Positions 5,789 through 8,251 of a stretch of DNA of 8,251 nt are shown piece after piece. A model generated the notes under the pieces. That model was not told the DNA's origin. It saw nothing but the letters and a program-made list of their open reading frames with translations, and did no database searches. The stretch covers positions 1 through 8,251 of the forward strand of contig CANPYU010000043.1 of assembly GCA_947588665.1 (NCBI GenBank), read 5' to 3'. Each line of letters opens with the position of its first letter. The stretch's first letter is position 1. The position numbers and the translations under genes were made by a program. This DNA is from an uncultured Bacilli bacterium (GTDB lineage: Bacteria; Bacillota_I; Bacilli_A; RF39; UBA660).

Positions 5789-6922
5789 TTAATCTGATAA
5801 GAAATCCCTTAATTTTTTGGCACGGGATGGGTGTCTTAACTTGCGCAAAGCTTTGGCCTCGATTTGTCTTATTCTTTCTCTTGTAACATTAAACTTTTTT
5901 CCTACTTCTTCTAGAGTATGGCATGTTCCATCAACTAAGCCAAATCTTAACTCTAAAACTTCTTGTTCTCTTACTTGTAAAGTCATTAAAACACTTCTAA
6001 TTTCTTCTTTTAAAATTTCATTAGTCGCGTATTCTTCAGGTGACATGCTTGATTCATCTTTAATAAAATCGCCTAAGTGAGAATCATCTTCTTCTCCAAT
6101 TGGAGTTTCTAATGAAACTGGTTCTTGACTAATTTTTATTACTTCTCTTACTTTATCTAGACTGATACCCATTTTTTTAGCAAGTTCTTCTTCTGAGGGC
6201 TCACGGTTAAGCTCTAAGGTTAGTTGTCTTTGAATTCGACTCATTTTATTAATTGTTTCAACCATATGAACGGGAACTCGAATTGTTCTTGCTTGATCGG
6301 CTAATGCTCGAGTTATAGCTTGTCTTATCCACCAAGTTGCATAAGTTGAAAATTTATAACCTTTATCACTGTCAAATTTATCAACTGCTTTCATAAGACC
6401 TATATTACCTTCTTGAATTAAATCAAGGAATAATAAACCTCTTCCTACATATCTTTTAGCAATACTTACTACTAAACGGAGGTTAGATTCGGCAAGTTTA
6501 TTTTTAGCTATTTCATCACCATGCGCTACTTTTTCGCTTAATTCTAATTCTTCTTCAGGAGATAATAGACTAATTCTTCCTATTTCTTTTAAATACATTC
6601 TAACAGGATCGTTAATATTAATATCTTTAGTAAGTTCAGCATCATCTAAAAGAATTGGTTCTTCTTCTAGTATTTTAGGAACACCATCTTCCCCAGTAAC
6701 TTCTTCATCCGCGATAACTTGAATTTCATTTTCCATCAAAGTATTGTAAATTTCGTCTAAAGAGTCATTATCAATATCTAAACCTTTTAGAGCATCGGCA
6801 AGTTGTTCAAAAGTAATATACTTTTTTTCTTTACCTATTTTAAGTAAATCTGCAATTCTTTCTTCTAGAGATTTTATCTCTGTAATTTTACTTGCAGTTT
6901 CTTGAGTTTCTTTTTTATCCAT
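5789..6922 (-). CDS. rpoD: RNA polymerase primary sigma factor (SigA/RpoD)
   Basis: This is the vegetative sigma factor that directs core RNA polymerase to -35/-10 promoters. At 377 residues it matches Bacilli SigA. Visible regions: a short region 1.1 (about 18–70); an acidic linker (71–100); region 1.2 ([20 protein letters not shown], 105–124); region 2 with [17 protein letters not shown] and [20 protein letters not shown], then 2.3/2.4 [20 protein letters not shown] (191–210), which melts and reads the -10; region 3 (about 212–290) with the finger [15 protein letters not shown]; and region 4 with the helix-turn-helix [20 protein letters not shown] (336–355), which reads the -35. All hallmark residues are present. 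ATG 6922 lies inside the end of dnaG (8-base overlap), with AAAGG 11 bases upstream. The TTGNNN/TATAAT promoters proposed elsewhere in the window fit this factor. The product carries only a minimal C-terminal extension (LRDFLSD). Confidence 0.98.
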   Translation of the reverse strand: MDKKETQETASKITEIKSLEERIADLLKIGKEKKYITFEQLADALKGLDIDNDSLDEIYNTLMENEIQVIADEEVTGEDGVPKILEEEPILLDDAELTKDININDPVRMYLKEIGRISLLSPEEELELSEKVAHGDEIAKNKLAESNLRLVVSIAKRYVGRGLLFLDLIQEGNIGLMKAVDKFDSDKGYKFSTYATWWIRQAITRALADQARTIRVPVHMVETINKMSRIQRQLTLELNREPSEEELAKKMGISLDKVREVIKISQEPVSLETPIGEEDDSHLGDFIKDESSMSPEEYATNEILKEEIRSVLMTLQVREQEVLELRFGLVDGTCHTLEEVGKKFNVTRERIRQIEAKALRKLRHPSRAKKLRDFLSD

Positions 6923-8251
6923 TTCCTACACATCCTTTTTTAATTTCTATTAATTTATTTGCTAGTTTTATTTTTTCATTTTCATCTAATTCTTCATTAA
7001 TTTTTTCTTTTAATTCTTTAATTTCGATTTTTCGAGCTTCGTTATTAGCACTTTCGATAAACTCCTTAAAATTTTCTTCGTTTAATTCGGATATTTTTGC
7101 TTCTTTTATAATTTCCATAGTGTCATCATAAAGGTATTCTTTAGTCTCAACATAAGTAATAAACTCGGCAAGAGAAATATGATGATATAATTCGTAATAA
7201 TAGGTTATTTCATTAGCAAGACTACGATATTTCTTAGTTTTAAAATAGCCAAGATCTTTAATAAATTTTTCAATGTATAAGCCATCATTAAGCATAAAAT
7301 AAATAATGTTTATACAGGCCATATCATACTTAGAATTTTTAGTTTTGGCAAGTATTGAAGGCGATTTTTCATTTTCTTTTATGACTTTTTTGGGAATAGT
7401 TTTAGTAAGTTCGTTTTCTAACATATCTAAAGGGACATTGTATGTGTCACTTATTTTTTTGATAGTTAAATTACGTGTTAATTCATCTTTGATATTTTTT
7501 AAGCTATATATTACTTCTTTTATGTAGTTAACTAAATCCTCAGTTTTAGTTAGATCTTTATTTTTTTTTAAATAATTTAATTTAAAATCTAAAAATGACA
7601 TGGGATTTTTGATATTATTAATAATTGCTTCAATTCCATTTTTAATAATATATTCATCAGGATCTTTTTCATTAGTTAAGCGTACAACCACGGGACTAAT
7701 GTCTCGTTCTTCTAGTAAGTTGCCATTTTGGAAAGTTGCAAGTTCTCCCGCATTATCATTATCTAACATTAATATTATTTTAGCTCGCGTATTTTTTAAA
7801 ATATTTATTTGATCTTTAGTTAAACTTGTTCCCATTAAGGCAACAACATTTTTAACTCCTTCAGAATATAATCTAATCGCATCCATATTTCCTTCCACGA
7901 TTATAACGGTTTTTTGCTTTTGAATTTCACTTTTTGCTCGATGATAATTAAATAAAATCTGACCTTTTTTAAAAATTACGCTTTCTTTAGAATTAATGTA
8001 TTTAGCTTGATCATTATTTTCATATATTCGACCCGTAAACCCGATGGGATGGCCTTCTAAATCGTGAATCGGAAAGATTATGCGGTAATTAAAAATATCA
8101 TTGATGTATTCTCCGTTGCGATTAATTAGGCCTAAATTAAGTAAAGTATCAATTTTATAGTTTTTATTTAATAATAATTTATTAAATGTTTCATTTTCTA
8201 AAACATTACTTGCTAAAAACTCATCAACTAAAGTTTCATTTTGCTTAATTA
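6915..8251 (-). CDS. dnaG: DNA primase DnaG (partial, N-terminus beyond right edge)
   Basis: DnaG makes RNA primers for DNA replication in association with the replicative helicase. The visible 444 residues lack the N-terminal zinc-binding domain and the first part of the polymerase core, about 150 residues by comparison with Bacillus DnaG. The frame continues unbroken from the window edge: [20 protein letters not shown] (about 8024–8083) is the classic core signature, then the YINSKE and ILFNYHRAK motifs. The TOPRIM part follows with [14 protein letters not shown] (catalytic Glu codon 7893–7895), ALMGTSLT and [10 protein letters not shown] (the D-x-D metal ligands, codons 7755–7763; most bacterial primases have D-G-D). 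KDPDEYI matches the family. The last 200 or so residues are the diverged helical helicase-interacting region. The end GCVGNG-stop overlaps the rpoD start by 8 bases, indicating coupled translation. The GTG at 7898 is internal, not a start. Confidence 0.95.
   Translation of the reverse strand, partial: IKQNETLVDEFLASNVLENETFNKLLLNKNYKIDTLLNLGLINRNGEYINDIFNYRIIFPIHDLEGHPIGFTGRIYENNDQAKYINSKESVIFKKGQILFNYHRAKSEIQKQKTVIIVEGNMDAIRLYSEGVKNVVALMGTSLTKDQINILKNTRAKIILMLDNDNAGELATFQNGNLLEERDISPVVVRLTNEKDPDEYIIKNGIEAIINNIKNPMSFLDFKLNYLKKNKDLTKTEDLVNYIKEVIYSLKNIKDELTRNLTIKKISDTYNVPLDMLENELTKTIPKKVIKENEKSPSILAKTKNSKYDMACINIIYFMLNDGLYIEKFIKDLGYFKTKKYRSLANEITYYYELYHHISLAEFITYVETKEYLYDDTMEIIKEAKISELNEENFKEFIESANNEARKIEIKELKEKINEELDENEKIKLANKLIEIKKGCVGNG

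Noticed and set aside
5817..6080. Plus-strand open frame of 87 codons
   Set aside because: It is antisense to the conserved region 3–4 coding sequence of rpoD and has no recognisable domain.
6892..7812. Three plus-strand open frames with Phe/Ser/Leu/Ile-rich products
   Set aside because: All are complementary shadows of dnaG and the start of rpoD; composition is what the complement of Lys/Glu/Asn-rich codons gives.
6915..7898. GTG at 7898 as the start of a separate 327-aa protein
   Set aside because: The frame continues upstream to the window edge with textbook DnaG core motifs, and the GTG encodes the valine of the VEGNMD TOPRIM motif.
1..8251. CRISPR array, tRNA/rRNA gene, insertion sequence or riboswitch
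   Set aside because: No regularly spaced identical repeats, no tRNA-like cloverleaf, no transposase motifs and no terminal inverted repeats were seen; the non-coding space is only about 170 bases.

Overview
The window is AT-rich Bacillota-type DNA (by eye well under 35% GC, N/K/I-rich proteins) that uses the standard bacterial code: Trp is TGG and no in-frame TGA is read through. The dnaG–rpoD–trmK order, the YqfQ-like neighbour and a TrmK variant with an A-G-I-G-T motif point to a low-GC Bacilli lineage, probably an uncultured, host-associated relative of the RF39/Mollicutes/Erysipelotrichales area. That placement is inference from style and synteny, not from a marker search.

Right half (about 5134–8251, minus strand): a housekeeping operon read right to left. 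It holds the 3' part of dnaG (primase, entering from beyond the right edge), then rpoD (primary sigma factor, overlapping dnaG by 8 bases), then trmK (tRNA adenine-22 N1-methyltransferase, one base after the rpoD stop). Running towards it on the plus strand is a small YqfQ/VrrA-like gene whose 3' end overlaps the trmK 3' end by 26 bases.

Middle (4515–4877): a 63-codon minus-strand gene for an unrecognised small acidic protein, diverging from the yqfQ-like gene over a 92-base spacer with promoter-like elements in both directions. A well-formed promoter and strong ribosome binding site for the next gene follow.

Left half (1–4514, minus strand): one uninterrupted reading frame of 1504 codons that runs off the left edge without a stop. 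It encodes the N-terminal part of a giant exported surface protein. In order it has a signal peptide, a cohesin-like domain, a two-helix membrane hairpin, two EF-hand/dockerin-type calcium loops split by a linker, a long array of alternating beta-sandwich-like modules, and then a region resembling the N-terminal part of M26/Zmp (IgA1-protease-like) metallopeptidases with GLUG-like beta-helix turns. Any catalytic HEXXH domain would lie beyond the left edge, so protease activity is not shown here. This protein is the most interesting object in the window.
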